Positions 9,107 through 19,700 of a DNA stretch of 64,000 nt are shown here, in pieces (the stretch's first letter is position 1; the number at the start of each line of letters is the position of its first letter). Under the pieces are notes generated by a model, which saw only the letters and a program-made list of their open reading frames with translations, ran no database searches and was not told where the DNA came from. Source of the stretch: Lachancea dasiensis (taxonomy: Eukaryota; Ascomycota; Saccharomycetes; Saccharomycetales; Saccharomycetaceae); NCBI GenBank assembly GCA_900074725.1, contig LT598454.1, positions 130,854 through 194,853 of the forward strand, in the 5' to 3' direction. The translations under genes were made by a program, and so were the position numbers.

Positions 9107-10327
9107 ATGAAAGTGGCACAAAGAATGATAGTCGGTGCATTTTTTGGACTCTTAGGTATCTGCGAAAGGGTCGATATTGCGAATAAAGCAGAAAATCATT
9201 CTCTGTCTCAATTTCCTCGTTTTGGTGATATTGATATGACTGGGGCAACAGCGGGAAAAGACAGAAATTCTCACACCCAGGATAATCTGGATGGTACAAT
9301 CTCAATAATTCCTGCGGCTTCCGAACATTACGTCGGCGTTAGGATTTCAGATGAGCTTTACGAGAGACTGGTTTATTTTAGCAAGATGTGCGCGCTGACC
9401 TACTGTATCACGTCTAATGAGATCATTGATGGTTCCACTTTTACAGATGGCGGATGCCCCGCTCGTCTCAATTTCTGCTCCGACAAGCAATCAAATCCCA
9501 CCGCCGCAGATACCAAAATCGAGCTCGTCCTTTTGGCTCAAGGTAAGGAGTTAGGAACGGGTTTTCTCGCGGTGGACCATGAAAAGGAAGTAGTTATCCT
9601 CTCCTTCAGGGGCTCTTCAACAAATCAAGATTGGCTCAGCGACTTTGCGATATACCCTACTCCTTATGAACCTGCTTCAAAGGAGTTTTATGACGAATGG
9701 GTTGCCTCCGGAAGAATTGGACCTTGCGAAGATTGCATGCTCCATAGAGGCTTCAACGTTTTCCTTAATACATTGAGTTCAAAGTTCTTTGAAAAGATTG
9801 AAAGTATTTTCGAAACACATCCTGGCTATGAGCTCGTTGTCATTGGCCACTCGTTGGGAGCCGCTGTGGCAAGTTTGGCTGGAATTGAACTACGCTTAAG
9901 AGGGTATGAACCGCTTGTCTTAACGTATGCATCACCTAAAATATTCAGCAGCAAGCTAAGGGCCTGGGTCGATGAGTTGTTTGAGACCGATGAAATTCAT
10001 GAGCGATCTTTACGCGAAGAGAAGGTCATGTTTCGTCAAGGTTTTTTCAGAGTTGTCCATGACGAAGACTACATTACCATGGTTCCACCTTTTTACGAAC
10101 CTGCGGGTCTGGAAATATTCATCAACTATCCTCATCTGCCACCAAGGCGCGAACACTTGGAATATCACGGCCCATCAAATAACTTGGTCTCGGTAGACAC
10201 ACAATCTCTTTTCAGCACAACAGGACGGGGGCAAGGCCATAGATTACTGGGACCACTTGAGACGTGGCTTCATATGTACGAGCATCGTGCTTACTTTATC
10301 TTGATAAACACTTGTGATGGTTTCTAA
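9107..10327 (+). CDS. LIH1: class 3 lipase, secreted or luminal (Lih1-like)
   Basis: A 406-residue alpha/beta hydrolase of the fungal lipase class 3 family. The nucleophile elbow GHSLG is at residues 247 to 251 (Ser249). The Asp region VVHDEDYITMVPP lies around residues 316 to 328, and a His-containing C-terminal segment (GPLETWLHMYEH) could supply the third catalytic residue. A hydrophobic N-terminal stretch after MKVAQR suggests a signal peptide. The block VVILSFRGSS is the usual strand before the oxyanion loop. It follows ECM27 as YJR107W does in S. cerevisiae. It is longer than I recall for that gene because of N-terminal sequence. The natural substrate is unknown. Confidence 0.82.
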   Translation: MKVAQRMIVGAFFGLLGICERVDIANKAENHSLSQFPRFGDIDMTGATAGKDRNSHTQDNLDGTISIIPAASEHYVGVRISDELYERLVYFSKMCALTYCITSNEIIDGSTFTDGGCPARLNFCSDKQSNPTAADTKIELVLLAQGKELGTGFLAVDHEKEVVILSFRGSSTNQDWLSDFAIYPTPYEPASKEFYDEWVASGRIGPCEDCMLHRGFNVFLNTLSSKFFEKIESIFETHPGYELVVIGHSLGAAVASLAGIELRLRGYEPLVLTYASPKIFSSKLRAWVDELFETDEIHERSLREEKVMFRQGFFRVVHDEDYITMVPPFYEPAGLEIFINYPHLPPRREHLEYHGPSNNLVSVDTQSLFSTTGRGQGHRLLGPLETWLHMYEHRAYFILINTCDGF

Positions 10328-10634
10328 TGTCAACATCTGCACTTAAAAGTTTAAGCTACATAGGAGTTAAAAAAGGGAGGAAACAGCTTTGAGCTTAGGA
10401 AGCACTTTTTTGAGCTTAGGAAGCACTTTTTTTATTTTCCAAGTCCAGTATTAAATCATCAGGCCACTAACGCGGCAGTAACGTTCTGTGTTTATATTAA
10501 GGGATTTAGATGGATCCAGTCCATGTATTAATGAGTTGTCGTGAAAGAGGTAGAATAGACACATTATTCTTCTTTCTATCCCGTGATTTTGATATCTTTG
10601 GTTCTCCTCTGTATGTGATGCGAACATATTGATT
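10328..10634. other. convergent 3' intergenic LIH1 / GPA2
   Basis: A 307-base spacer between two gene 3' ends. It holds the tandem duplication listed separately and AT-rich 3'-end signals; nothing else is apparent. Confidence 0.5.
10390..10431. repeat. perfect 21-bp tandem duplication
   Basis: TGAGCTTAGGAAGCACTTTTT occurs twice in immediate succession (about 10390 to 10410 and 10411 to 10431) in the 3' spacer between LIH1 and GPA2. Being identical, it is probably recent. Confidence 0.9.
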
Positions 10635-11948
10635 TCACAAAACCCCAGAATCTTTCAGGCTATTTTCCAAGATAGTTTCCTTGATAGCTGCGAAAACTAG
10701 TTTTATATTGGAAGTATCGGTGGCCTGCGTGACATGAGGGTAGATATTCAGATGCGCTCTATTCAACTGAACAAATCTCCACAAAATATACTTGGCGGCC
10801 TTATTGATATCCTGGCCGCCAGTGTAATCTGAGAAATAATTCTCTAATGGTACGTGTTGAACTTTTTCAGCAAAAATGTCGATCTTATTCAAAAACAAAA
10901 CGACAGAGGCTCTTGCAAACCATCTACTGTTGACAACAGAGTCGAAAAGAATGAGAGATTCCTCAAGTCTATTTTGGTTCTTATCTTCAAGCAGAGTTTG
11001 ATCGTATTCAGACAGAGAAACGCAAAATATGATCAATGTCACATTGTCAAAGCAATGAATCCATTTTTTACGCTCACTTCTCTGCCCACCAACATCATAT
11101 ATATGCAACTTTAGATTCGCATCCATTTCGACAATGGTGTCGAATATGCCCGACGTTTTCTTTCTTGATAAAAGGACATCTCTAACGGTAGGAGTATACT
11201 GGAGGCTGGCAACTCTTTTTAGTTCGGTCATAAAGTAGCGAGCAGAATCCATCAGGTAAAAAGAGGATCTATGCTCTCCTGTGAGCATTTCCTGTGTGGA
11301 CGATAATGACCATAATCTGACCAAAATTTCCTTCATGTTTGAAGGAAACTCTACAAGTTGGGTAGCTTGTGGTTGAAAATTGAGAACCTCTTGCAAATCA
11401 TCATCGTTCAGCTCTGAGTCATCTTCCAGAGGCACCTCAAAGCGTAGACGAGCTTTCACAATGTCTTTACCAGTCTCAAGAATATTGTCATAGATAAAGG
11501 GACGATATTCCATTAGCTCCTCGTTTGAAAACCCATTCTGATGTAAGATTTTTAGTTGTTGTAGCACAGTCGACTTACCCGACTCACCAGATCCTAATAG
11601 CAGTACTTTGAGAGCTTTACCCGTGTCAGAGGATCCACTACCAGGTTTAGATAAAGAGCCCATGGATGGCCCCGTTGACTGTGCACTATTAGAAGAAACT
11701 ACGGACTGCTGTCGCTTGCCAGCAACGACCGTGCTCGAAGTTGGTTTTCCGGAGGAATTGATAGCAGTATCAGTAGCGGTAGTTTTTGGAGATTCGGGTT
11801 TTTCCTTCTTTACTGCAGGTTTATCGCTTGAACTCTTTTCATTATTGCCATTGGAGCTCTTAACGGTTTGACCAGTTCTTTTTTGAACCAGACCGGATTT
11901 AGAATCGTGAATTTCCTCCCGTTCTGTCTTAGAAACACAGCCACCCAT
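10635..11948 (-). CDS. GPA2: heterotrimeric G-protein alpha subunit Gpa2
   Basis: The nutrient-sensing G-alpha that, with receptor Gpr1, stimulates cAMP/PKA signalling on glucose. The 437-residue protein starts at the ATG at 11948, chosen because it gives MGGCVSK: Gly2 for myristoylation and Cys4 for palmitoylation. A Ser/Lys/Thr-rich, low-complexity stretch of about 110 residues follows, typical of Gpa2 and not of the pheromone G-alpha Gpa1. G boxes: GSGESGKST at 119 to 127, DVGGQ at 285 to 289, NKID at 354 to 357, and TQATDT near the end. The C terminus ENSLKDSGVL closely resembles S. cerevisiae Gpa2. It is not beside its S. cerevisiae neighbours; LIH1 and a hexose transporter flank it here. 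Confidence 0.95.
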   Translation of the reverse strand: MGGCVSKTEREEIHDSKSGLVQKRTGQTVKSSNGNNEKSSSDKPAVKKEKPESPKTTATDTAINSSGKPTSSTVVAGKRQQSVVSSNSAQSTGPSMGSLSKPGSGSSDTGKALKVLLLGSGESGKSTVLQQLKILHQNGFSNEELMEYRPFIYDNILETGKDIVKARLRFEVPLEDDSELNDDDLQEVLNFQPQATQLVEFPSNMKEILVRLWSLSSTQEMLTGEHRSSFYLMDSARYFMTELKRVASLQYTPTVRDVLLSRKKTSGIFDTIVEMDANLKLHIYDVGGQRSERKKWIHCFDNVTLIIFCVSLSEYDQTLLEDKNQNRLEESLILFDSVVNSRWFARASVVLFLNKIDIFAEKVQHVPLENYFSDYTGGQDINKAAKYILWRFVQLNRAHLNIYPHVTQATDTSNIKLVFAAIKETILENSLKDSGVL

Positions 11949-12847
11949 TTCCGAGAGTAAGTGCTGAAATGGAACGCGCACACCCCCACGCTGGACGAGG
12001 AAGAAAGTAACTAAGACCCAGAAAAAAATGAGCCAGAACCAGCTTTTCTTCTATATTCCGGTTCCTCGCAGACTTTGTAACTTTTCACAGTAGCTTGATA
12101 CCAATCCAAGAAGGTTTCACAGCCACCGCAAATCGCTGTAGAGATGAGAAAAAGGGATGAACTTCTTTTAAAGGAAGTGATCACGCTGAAAAAGATAACC
12201 CAATCAAACAATGCACCTGAAATCAAATTGCCTACTGCTTGGCGAGAAGCACCAGACGAAGTGATGGGTGTACAGTGGGTTTTGCAGGACAGAAACAAAA
12301 AGATGAATCGGATCCCCGTTATCTGAACTAGTTTTCAGCTTATCGAGGCGACTTACGACCAACCCGGTGTATGCGTAACACGAGAGAAGTCTCTGCGTGT
12401 GCTCAATTGATCTCTGGCTTTCTGGCTATAATTGTCAAGGACCAGTCGAATTAGCGAAACCAAATTTTCTTTCCCCTTAAGAGGTGTGAGAGTGACACTC
12501 CGGGTAACTTTACGTCACGAGACAGCATCATCGGCGGCTAATCCACCTCCGGTTCCGAAATGAGGACAACACTTCTCTTCCTTTGGTCTTTCTGGAGACT
12601 CGGTCTTGCGGTTCATCAAAAACAAGTCCCTGTAGAGTCAGCAGCAACAGGGCTCGGGAAAAACCCGGGTCAAAATGGCACAGGAAACCTTCTAGTTTGA
12701 GCACGAATTGCCGCCCTGTGTCTTCAACAGCTTAGTATATCTGGACGAGCATTATCAAGAGGTGGGCTTGATGGTGGGGGTTTTGCGTGGGAAAACGGCT
12801 AACTTTCACAGTGCCTAGTCGTCCATCAACTCCCATCATAGAACCGC
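11949..12847. other. GPA2 upstream intergenic region
   Basis: Nearly 900 bases between GPA2 and a small ORF. A 60-codon plus-strand frame at 12144 and a 95-codon minus-strand frame lacking an ATG start are present, but I could not identify either. No RNA gene was seen. Confidence 0.45.
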
Positions 12848-13108
12848 TCAATCTGCGGCCCTGGGTCGTTTTGGTGCGTGGTGAGAGCATATCTTTCCTT
12901 CCTCCATTTCGCTTTGATCTCTTTTGTTGAGAGAGTCTTGTACTGACGGGTCCGCCAGGGGGGCTAATCGTGGTAATACATCCATTTGCTTACTTCGTTC
13001 AAAAACAGCATCATTTAAAGCCTGGATCTCCTCAGTAGAACCCACCATATCGCTAACTGAGCTTTCTGATTGATCTAATGCCCACTCGAATGGGTCATTG
13101 TCGTTCAT
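12848..13108 (-). CDS. small acidic ORF, unidentified
   Basis: An 86-codon frame from an ATG at 13108. The product is hydrophilic, with an acidic N terminus (MNDNDPFEWALDQSE) and a basic tail (HHAPKRPRAAD) that could act as a nuclear signal. There is no membrane segment and no known domain. It stands alone in a 2.1 kb region between GPA2 and the hexose transporter. S. cerevisiae has a small unnamed gene after LIH1 (YJR107C-A), so a positional counterpart is conceivable, but I cannot confirm similarity. It could also be a chance frame. Confidence 0.4.
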   Translation of the reverse strand: MNDNDPFEWALDQSESSVSDMVGSTEEIQALNDAVFERSKQMDVLPRLAPLADPSVQDSLNKRDQSEMEEGKICSHHAPKRPRAAD

Positions 13109-14049
13109 TATTCTTGTGGTGAGCCGCGGAGCTAAAGTTGCCGGTGATTTTTGATACGGTTATCGAATCCCAGCACATTTTGGAATTACTACGTCTCAGA
13201 TGATAGCTCTCTCGATCTGCGCCAGGAAATCGAGCAGAGCTCTGAGAGTTTTGAGGGTCATACTCTTGAGGCCACATAGGTCTCACTGGGATGAGGCCAC
13301 ACTATATTTTAATGCTATTTATGTTTCGTTGTGCTATGTAGCCCTCGAAATTGTCTCCTTAGAAAGAGAATTCCCTCCATTGATTAGAGACACCTTGTCA
13401 CTCAAGGTTTGACTGTGCTCGCCGTTGCCATCGAAATGAGTTATCATGCCTGAAGTAAACATTGTTCTTATTTTTCCTGTATGTTATAACATAGCCAAGG
13501 CTAAGATATATCAAGAAACTATCAAGTGCCATACTTGTTCCACGCCTGTTCTAATATACATGCTATATCTCAGACGTTACTAGGAGGCCAACTTGCCTTT
13601 ATCCAGAAACTACCCTAAATGAAGGTCCAGTCGCATCATCTAGTTTCATTAAGAGATATTTGTGATTGGCCGACGACAGTGGATTGAACAATGAAAACGG
13701 AGGCTGGGCTCAAGTTTCTTCTACTCAGTGATACTCGATTCCAAGAGACGCTTCTTTAAAATTATCGCGGCATCCGTTCCATTGGCATTGGGCCTGTATA
13801 GTGGAATGTAGCTCCAATGTCGCAAAAAATACCAGTGTCTTGGTCTAAATGTTCAAGTCACAAAAAGCGACCGCGCATCCCCTTTTAAGGCGAAAACAAG
13901 ATCTACCAACAATGTATATATGTAAACCTTGGATTTGTTCCGGCGCACAACGCGCTTGTCTTTTTACTCATAATTTCTCATTAAAATGTCAATAGCATAT
14001 ACAGGTATAGATATTAGGTACAGCCAAGCCGATCAACAGCGTGTCACCA
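13109..14049. other. intergenic, 3' of hexose transporter
   Basis: About 940 bases with only short unrecognised frames. No RNA gene, repeat or clear motif was found. Confidence 0.45.
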
Positions 14050-15594
14050 TTAGACCTTTTCGATAGCCACAACAATAGCTTTGTCGAGGTCTGGGGAGTT
14101 GGCTTGTTCGTGGGCAGCAAAACCTTCGGAGGGAACAAAGCCCTTGGAGTGACGAGCACTTGGGCAAGTGTCGAACAATTCGTCGATTTGCTCCAAAGTA
14201 AGACCCTTAGTTTCGTAGATGTAGAAGTAGACGAACAGGAAGCACAAGAAAGTGCAACCACCCCAGATAAAGAACACCTTAGACTGTAGGTTGGCATGAT
14301 CAACGTCAACTAGATATGGGGTAGCGTAGGCGATGGCAAAATTGAACAACCAGTTGGATGCGGCGCATACAGCGACAGACTTGGCTCTCACTCTTAGAGG
14401 GAAAATCTCCCCGACGACAACCCAGGCCAAGGGACCCCAAGTAGCAGCAAATGAGGCAATGAAAGTACACGAGAAGGCGATTAAGGTCTTGTTAGCAGAG
14501 AAGCTGTCTGGTAGTGCGGTACCAACGGCGGCAACAATCAATTCACTGACACACATTCCGACGGCACCCCATAGCAGCAAGTTTCTTCTACCAGCGATTT
14601 CAACCAAAGCAATGCCCGGGATGGACATCACCACGTTGACAATGTTCATAATCAATTGGATGATGAATGGGTTCTTGATACCGGAGTTCTGGAAAAATTG
14701 AGTACCGTAGTAGAAGATGAAGTTAATACCAGTCAATTGCTGCAGAGCTTGAATGGCAATACCAGTGGTGATACGTTTCAATTGGTGGTTTGCAGGCTTG
14801 AAACAGTCCCAAATAGAAGTGGAGCCAAAAGACCTCTCGTAGTTGTAGTTGGCGACGATTTCTTCAAGTTCAGCCTCGACAAAGCTGTGGTCTCCGGAAA
14901 GGCCTCTCAATTTTGAAAGTGCTCTGCGGGCCTCTGGGACTTTGTTCTTCATAACGTAGAATCTGGGCGACTCAGGCAAAATGACCATACCGGTAAACAT
15001 GATGATTGCCCAAAGCAGTTGAATTGCGATTGGGATTCTGTAGGAGCCACTATCGCTTCTGGAGTGAGTCCCCTGGTTGACACACGCAGCGAGCAGTAAA
15101 CCGATGGTGATTGCCCATTGGTAGCACGATGTGACAGCACCTCTAATCCACTTAGGAGACGCTTCAGCCTGGTATAGGGGAACGATAGCAGATAGAACAC
15201 CGACACCGAGACCGGCAATGACTCTGCCCACAATCAGCAGATTTTGTTCGGTGGCGGCCACTTGTAGAATGACACCAACGGTAAAAATGACAGTCGAAAT
15301 CAGCAAGCCCAGTCTACGGCCCAGAGTGTCAGAGGCCAAAGGGGCCAACATTGCACCACAAAATGTACCAGCCGACAGAATAGCCGTGATCAGCGACGTT
15401 TGGTTGGCACTGAAATGTCCGTCCGATGTGAATTGTTGCTTGACGTAGTCCATAGCCAGCACACCGGAGATTGTTCCTGTGTCATAACCAAATAGAATAC
15501 CGCCAAACGCGACGAAAAGACCGACGAAGACGGCGCGGAATTTGGACCCTTGAATGTCGTCTTCCGCCTTGAAAAGAGTTTGTAGAATACCCAT
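14050..15594 (-). CDS. HGT1: hexose transporter (HGT1/HXT type, MFS sugar porter)
   Basis: A plasma-membrane glucose/hexose facilitator or symporter of the major facilitator superfamily. The 514-residue protein begins at the ATG at 15594 (MGILQTLFKAEDD); frame upstream of it is ignored as non-conserved. It has about 12 membrane segments and the sugar-porter signatures GRRLGLL, VPLYQAEASPKWIRGA, PESPRFYV, QQLTGINFIFYYGTQFF, EIAGRRNLLLWG and the end motif YETKGLTLEQIDELF. The short N terminus and overall sequence look closer to Kluyveromyces lactis Hgt1 than to S. cerevisiae Hxt proteins. That subgrouping is from memory and is less sure than the family. The promoter has Rgt1- and Mig1-type sites. 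Confidence 0.85.
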   Translation of the reverse strand: MGILQTLFKAEDDIQGSKFRAVFVGLFVAFGGILFGYDTGTISGVLAMDYVKQQFTSDGHFSANQTSLITAILSAGTFCGAMLAPLASDTLGRRLGLLISTVIFTVGVILQVAATEQNLLIVGRVIAGLGVGVLSAIVPLYQAEASPKWIRGAVTSCYQWAITIGLLLAACVNQGTHSRSDSGSYRIPIAIQLLWAIIMFTGMVILPESPRFYVMKNKVPEARRALSKLRGLSGDHSFVEAELEEIVANYNYERSFGSTSIWDCFKPANHQLKRITTGIAIQALQQLTGINFIFYYGTQFFQNSGIKNPFIIQLIMNIVNVVMSIPGIALVEIAGRRNLLLWGAVGMCVSELIVAAVGTALPDSFSANKTLIAFSCTFIASFAATWGPLAWVVVGEIFPLRVRAKSVAVCAASNWLFNFAIAYATPYLVDVDHANLQSKVFFIWGGCTFLCFLFVYFYIYETKGLTLEQIDELFDTCPSARHSKGFVPSEGFAAHEQANSPDLDKAIVVAIEKV

Positions 15595-16700
15595 TGTTTG
15601 TAGTGGAAAGTGGTAGTTAGGATTATGCGACGAATAGTATTTTTTCGATGCAAAGAAAAATCCTCGAAGACCCTCTGTCAAAGATGTAGATGTGAATCTG
15701 ATGGTTTAAGAAAAGATTTAGAGAAAGTGTGTGGAAAATTAAAATTATCCATTGGGTGACAACTGTTCTTATACTTTTCCTCTGGCTCTTGGAATACACA
15801 CCAAGTACATACATTTCGCCAGCCAGATGGTATTTTTTCCGAGACTCCAGCTATGCCCCCGCACTTTTACAGACATCTTCCTAGCAACTGCCGGCGGTAT
15901 CATCTCGACTAGTATATAAGCTTTGATTGCTCCTGACAACCGGCTTTGTCCCTTTGACGTGAAATCTTTCTTGACCGGAAAAATTTTTTGGCCAAGACCA
16001 GTTAGTAGGTTTTTCCGAGAGACTAATGTTTAATAATCCGGGGCACCGCATGAGGCACAGGAAGTTAGCTCGAATTTCGTCCTAACAGTCAGTTAAAGCG
16101 GCCAGCGGGTTGCATCCGCAATCGCTAAAATGCGGGGAGATATTGAAACCTACAGAACTAGATTTTCACAGAAACTTGGGCCGTACGGTATTTACAAGGG
16201 ACTCAGTATTATGCAAATGAGGAAGCGCGGGGAAGGACCAGCGCTGAATCTTTAGGTTGCGGCTTACGGGGAAAGTTAGCGACTGCATTCGAGGGAGCAA
16301 AGCAGCGTTTTTTTCTGTCCGAAACCTTGGCTCCGATCGTCAAATCTGCCAAACAGGGCCCCAAAAAGTCCAATTCTCTTGATATTTCCAGTTTGTTTCT
16401 CATATGTTGCCAGTATCAATGTTTCCAGCCACTGCCGACGAAACGGCGATGCGGCCTCCTTCCGAAAAATTCAGAAAGCCTTCCTGATGTAGCTCACTAC
16501 GTACGACGGAATGCTACTGCTCTTGTCTTCACTACGTGCCACACACACCCACATACAAGCTACTAAAAACAAATAAAACAAATACGAACTCCATTAATCA
16601 TTACAAACCCGCTGCTACAAAAACCACCCCATTGGTGTCTGTAGGTCTTTAAATATCTTAAATATTTATCGTAGTGTACAAGTATTTAGTCCACTCGTGT
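15595..16700. other. hexose transporter promoter and CPA2 3' region
   Basis: An intergenic span of 1.1 kb. The left part carries a TATA-like element near 15913 and the Rgt1/Mig1-type sites listed separately. The right part, toward the CPA2 stop at 16701, shows nothing I can name. Confidence 0.5.
15835..16040. promoter_or_regulatory. cluster of four Rgt1-type CGGANNA sites plus a Mig1-type box
   Basis: CGGAAAA occurs at 15835 to 15841 (reverse), 15976 to 15982 (forward) and 16011 to 16017 (reverse), and CGGATTA at 16034 to 16040 (reverse). All lie 240 to 450 bases upstream of the transporter ATG. CGGANNA is the repressor Rgt1 consensus found in clusters in HXT promoters. CCCCGC at 15857 to 15862, next to an A/T run, fits the Mig1 GC box. 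The motifs are directly visible; glucose control of this gene is inferred. Confidence 0.6.
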
Positions 16701-19700
16701 TCACATAGGTCTTTGGCCAATCCATTCGTGCCACGTACGAACCTCCGGAGGAACAACCACATCGCTGGACTCCAAAATCTTCAACTTCTCGCCAACCTTG
16801 GCACTGAGAGCTTTGGCGAACAACAGAGCTGTTTGAGGCTCGTTGAACAATGGTAAGGCAAAATCGATGGCGTTTCTTCTCATGACGTAATCCACATCGT
16901 CCAAAGACTCGGCTCTCTTGGCGGCCAAGTTGAAAACAGCCTTGATGTCGTACCTTTGGAACAGTTCGCGCAGTTTACGCTTGTCGTTCTTTGGAAACTC
17001 GATGATGGAAACGGCGCGGTTGTCCGCGACATACGACTCCAAGTACGCCTTGGTCTCGTCGCTGGTGGTGTAAACCTTATATCCAAGAGCACTGACTAAT
17101 TGGGCAACACGTCCCAAGTAGTCCTTGCTGATGTCACCGCCAAATAAAATACCGCTTGGGGGCAGAGGAACGTGGAAGTTGTTAGTGCTCTGCGTAGCAG
17201 TCCAGTAACTTTCCAAAGCGTCCTTACCAAAAGACGCCACTTCTCCGGTGGAGGCCATTTCCACACCCAAAAATGGATCGGCACCCGCCAATCTGGTGAA
17301 GGAGAACTGTGGAACCTTGGTCGCAACGTAGGGATACTCTTCGTCCATTAAGTTCACAGGCTTGGGAACGTCTTCGCCAATGAAAGCCTTAACGGCAGCA
17401 TCAATGAAGTTGCGACCCAATACCTTGGAGACGAATGGGAAGGATCTAGAGGCTCTGATGTTACACTCAATGACCTTCAACGTGGTACCGGCGTTTCTGT
17501 CGTCCTTGATAATTTGCATGTTGAAAGGACCGGTGATCTTCCAAGCTTCGGCAACCTTCTGAGCAATTTCGTAAAGTCTGTCTTTGATGCCTTGGCTCAA
17601 GGATTGGGGTGGGAGGATCAATGTGGCATCGCCGGAATGAACACCTGCGTTTTCAACGTGTTCAGAAATGGCGTGCACCAAAACCTGACCGTTGTACGCG
17701 ACGGCATCGACATCGATTTCCTGAGCGCCCTCAATGAACTTAGAAATGACCACTGGATGGTCAGGAGAAACGTCAGAGGCATTAGTTAGTTTGGTCTCTA
17801 GTTCATCTTCCGAATTCACGACGCTCATAGCGGCACCTGAAAGGACATAAGACGGACGAATCAAAACTGGATAGCCTACACTGCGAGAAAATTCCTTAGC
17901 CTCGCTAACAGAAGAAAGCTCACTCCATTCCGGCTGATCGACACCAATAGAGTCCAGAATGGAAGAAAATTTGTGTCTGTTTTCAGCCCTGTCAATGTCG
18001 ACTGGACTAGTACCCAAGATGTTGGCACCATCGTTTAACAACTTCAAGGCGATGTTTTGAGGCAATTGACCACCAACCGAAATAATGCAGCCTTCTGAGT
18101 GCTCCAACTCGTAGATATCCATTACTCTTTCGAAAGATAGTTCTTCGAAGTAGAGTCTGTCAACTTCATCGAAGTCGGTGGACACAGTCTCTGGGTTGTA
18201 ATTTATCATGACAGTCTTTTTGCCCGACTCTCTTAGAGCTCTCGCGGTGTTGACGGCACACCAATCGAACTCGACCGAGGAACCAATACGGTAGACACCA
18301 GAACCCAAAACCAGCATACCCTTGTCGTTAAACTCCACGTCACTCTTGGTAGCATTGTACGTGGTGTAAAGGTAGTTAGTGTTGGCAGGGAATTCGGCTG
18401 CCAAAGTGTCAATTTTCTTGACAAATGGGGTAATACCAAAAGACTTTCTGTATTTTCTGACCTCCAGTTCTTGGACGTTCGCCTCGGTGTTCTTGTTGAT
18501 GGAGACGGCAATTTGCTTATCAGAGAATCCCATTTTCTTGGCTCTAATCAAAAGATCCTTGTCCAATGCGTCCAGAGAAGAAACAGCATCTAGCTCTTTG
18601 TACATCTCAACCATGTTCATACACTTGTGCAAGAACCAGGAGTCGACGTTAGATAGCTTGTGAACTTTCTCGACAGAGTAACCTTCGTAAATTAGTGCCT
18701 GACCGATAGCCAACCATCTTCTGTCGGTTGGATTGGCTAGAACCTCGTCCAAGTCGTCACCAAACTCATCAGAGCCCTGAAAACCCAAAAAGGATGGGTC
18801 AATCTGTCTAATAGCCTTTTGGAACGCTTCTTCAAAGTTTCTGCCAATGGCCATGACCTCACCGACAGACTTCATGGCGGAGCCAACGTTTCTGTTGACG
18901 TGTTGAAACTTGGCCAAATCCCAGCGAGGGATTTTGGCAACAATGTAGTCCAACGAAGGCTCGAAGTTGGCCACTGTGGTCTTGGTGACTGGGTTTGGAA
19001 GCTCTGGCAAAGTGTATCCTAGAGCAATTTTGGCGGCGGTGTAGGCCAATGGATAACCAGTAGCCTTGGAGGCTAGAGCTGAAGAACGAGACAAACGAGC
19101 GTTAACTTCAATGACTCTGTAGTCCAAACCATCCGGTTGTAGAGCATACTGGACGTTACATTCACCAACGACACCCAAATGTCTAATAATCTTTATGGCG
19201 GCAGTTCTCAACATGTGGTACTCTTCGTCCGATAAGGTTTGAGAGGGAGCAAAAACAATAGAGTCACCAGTGTGAACACCTAGTGGATCAAAGTTTTCCA
19301 TGTTACAAACAGTGATACAGTTGTCGACTCTGTCACGGACGACCTCATATTCGACTTCTTTCCAGCCTTTCAAAGATTTCTCGACCAGGATTTGTGGGGA
19401 CAACGATAGAGCCTGAGCAGAAAGTTCTTTCATTTCAGCCTCGTCGTTGGCAAAACCGGAGCCCAAACCACCAAGAGCGTAGGCGGATCTCACGATCACC
19501 GGGTAGCCAACTTTTTCAGCGGCAGTGAGAGCTTCGTCAATCGTCTCACACGCAAAGGACTCGGCTGTAGGGATGTTGATCTCCTTCAATGCCTGAGCAA
19601 AAAGATCTCTGTCCTCAGACGTCTCCAAAGTTTTGATGGGCGTCCCTAGTACCTTGATGTTGTACTTCTTTAGGATTCCCATCTTGTCGAGCGCCACACC

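Noticed and set aside
10635-11948. Identification as the pheromone-pathway G-alpha Gpa1
   Set aside because: The Ser/Lys-rich N-terminal extension, DVGGQ and the C terminus ENSLKDSGVL match Gpa2, and the internal insertion typical of Gpa1 is missing.
12011-12326. Overlapping small frames upstream of GPA2 (minus 95 codons, plus 60 codons)
   Set aside because: The longer lacks an ATG and the shorter has no recognisable content.
16455-16470. TTCCGAA resembling CDEIII
   Set aside because: No CDEI and no AT-rich spacer; isolated match.
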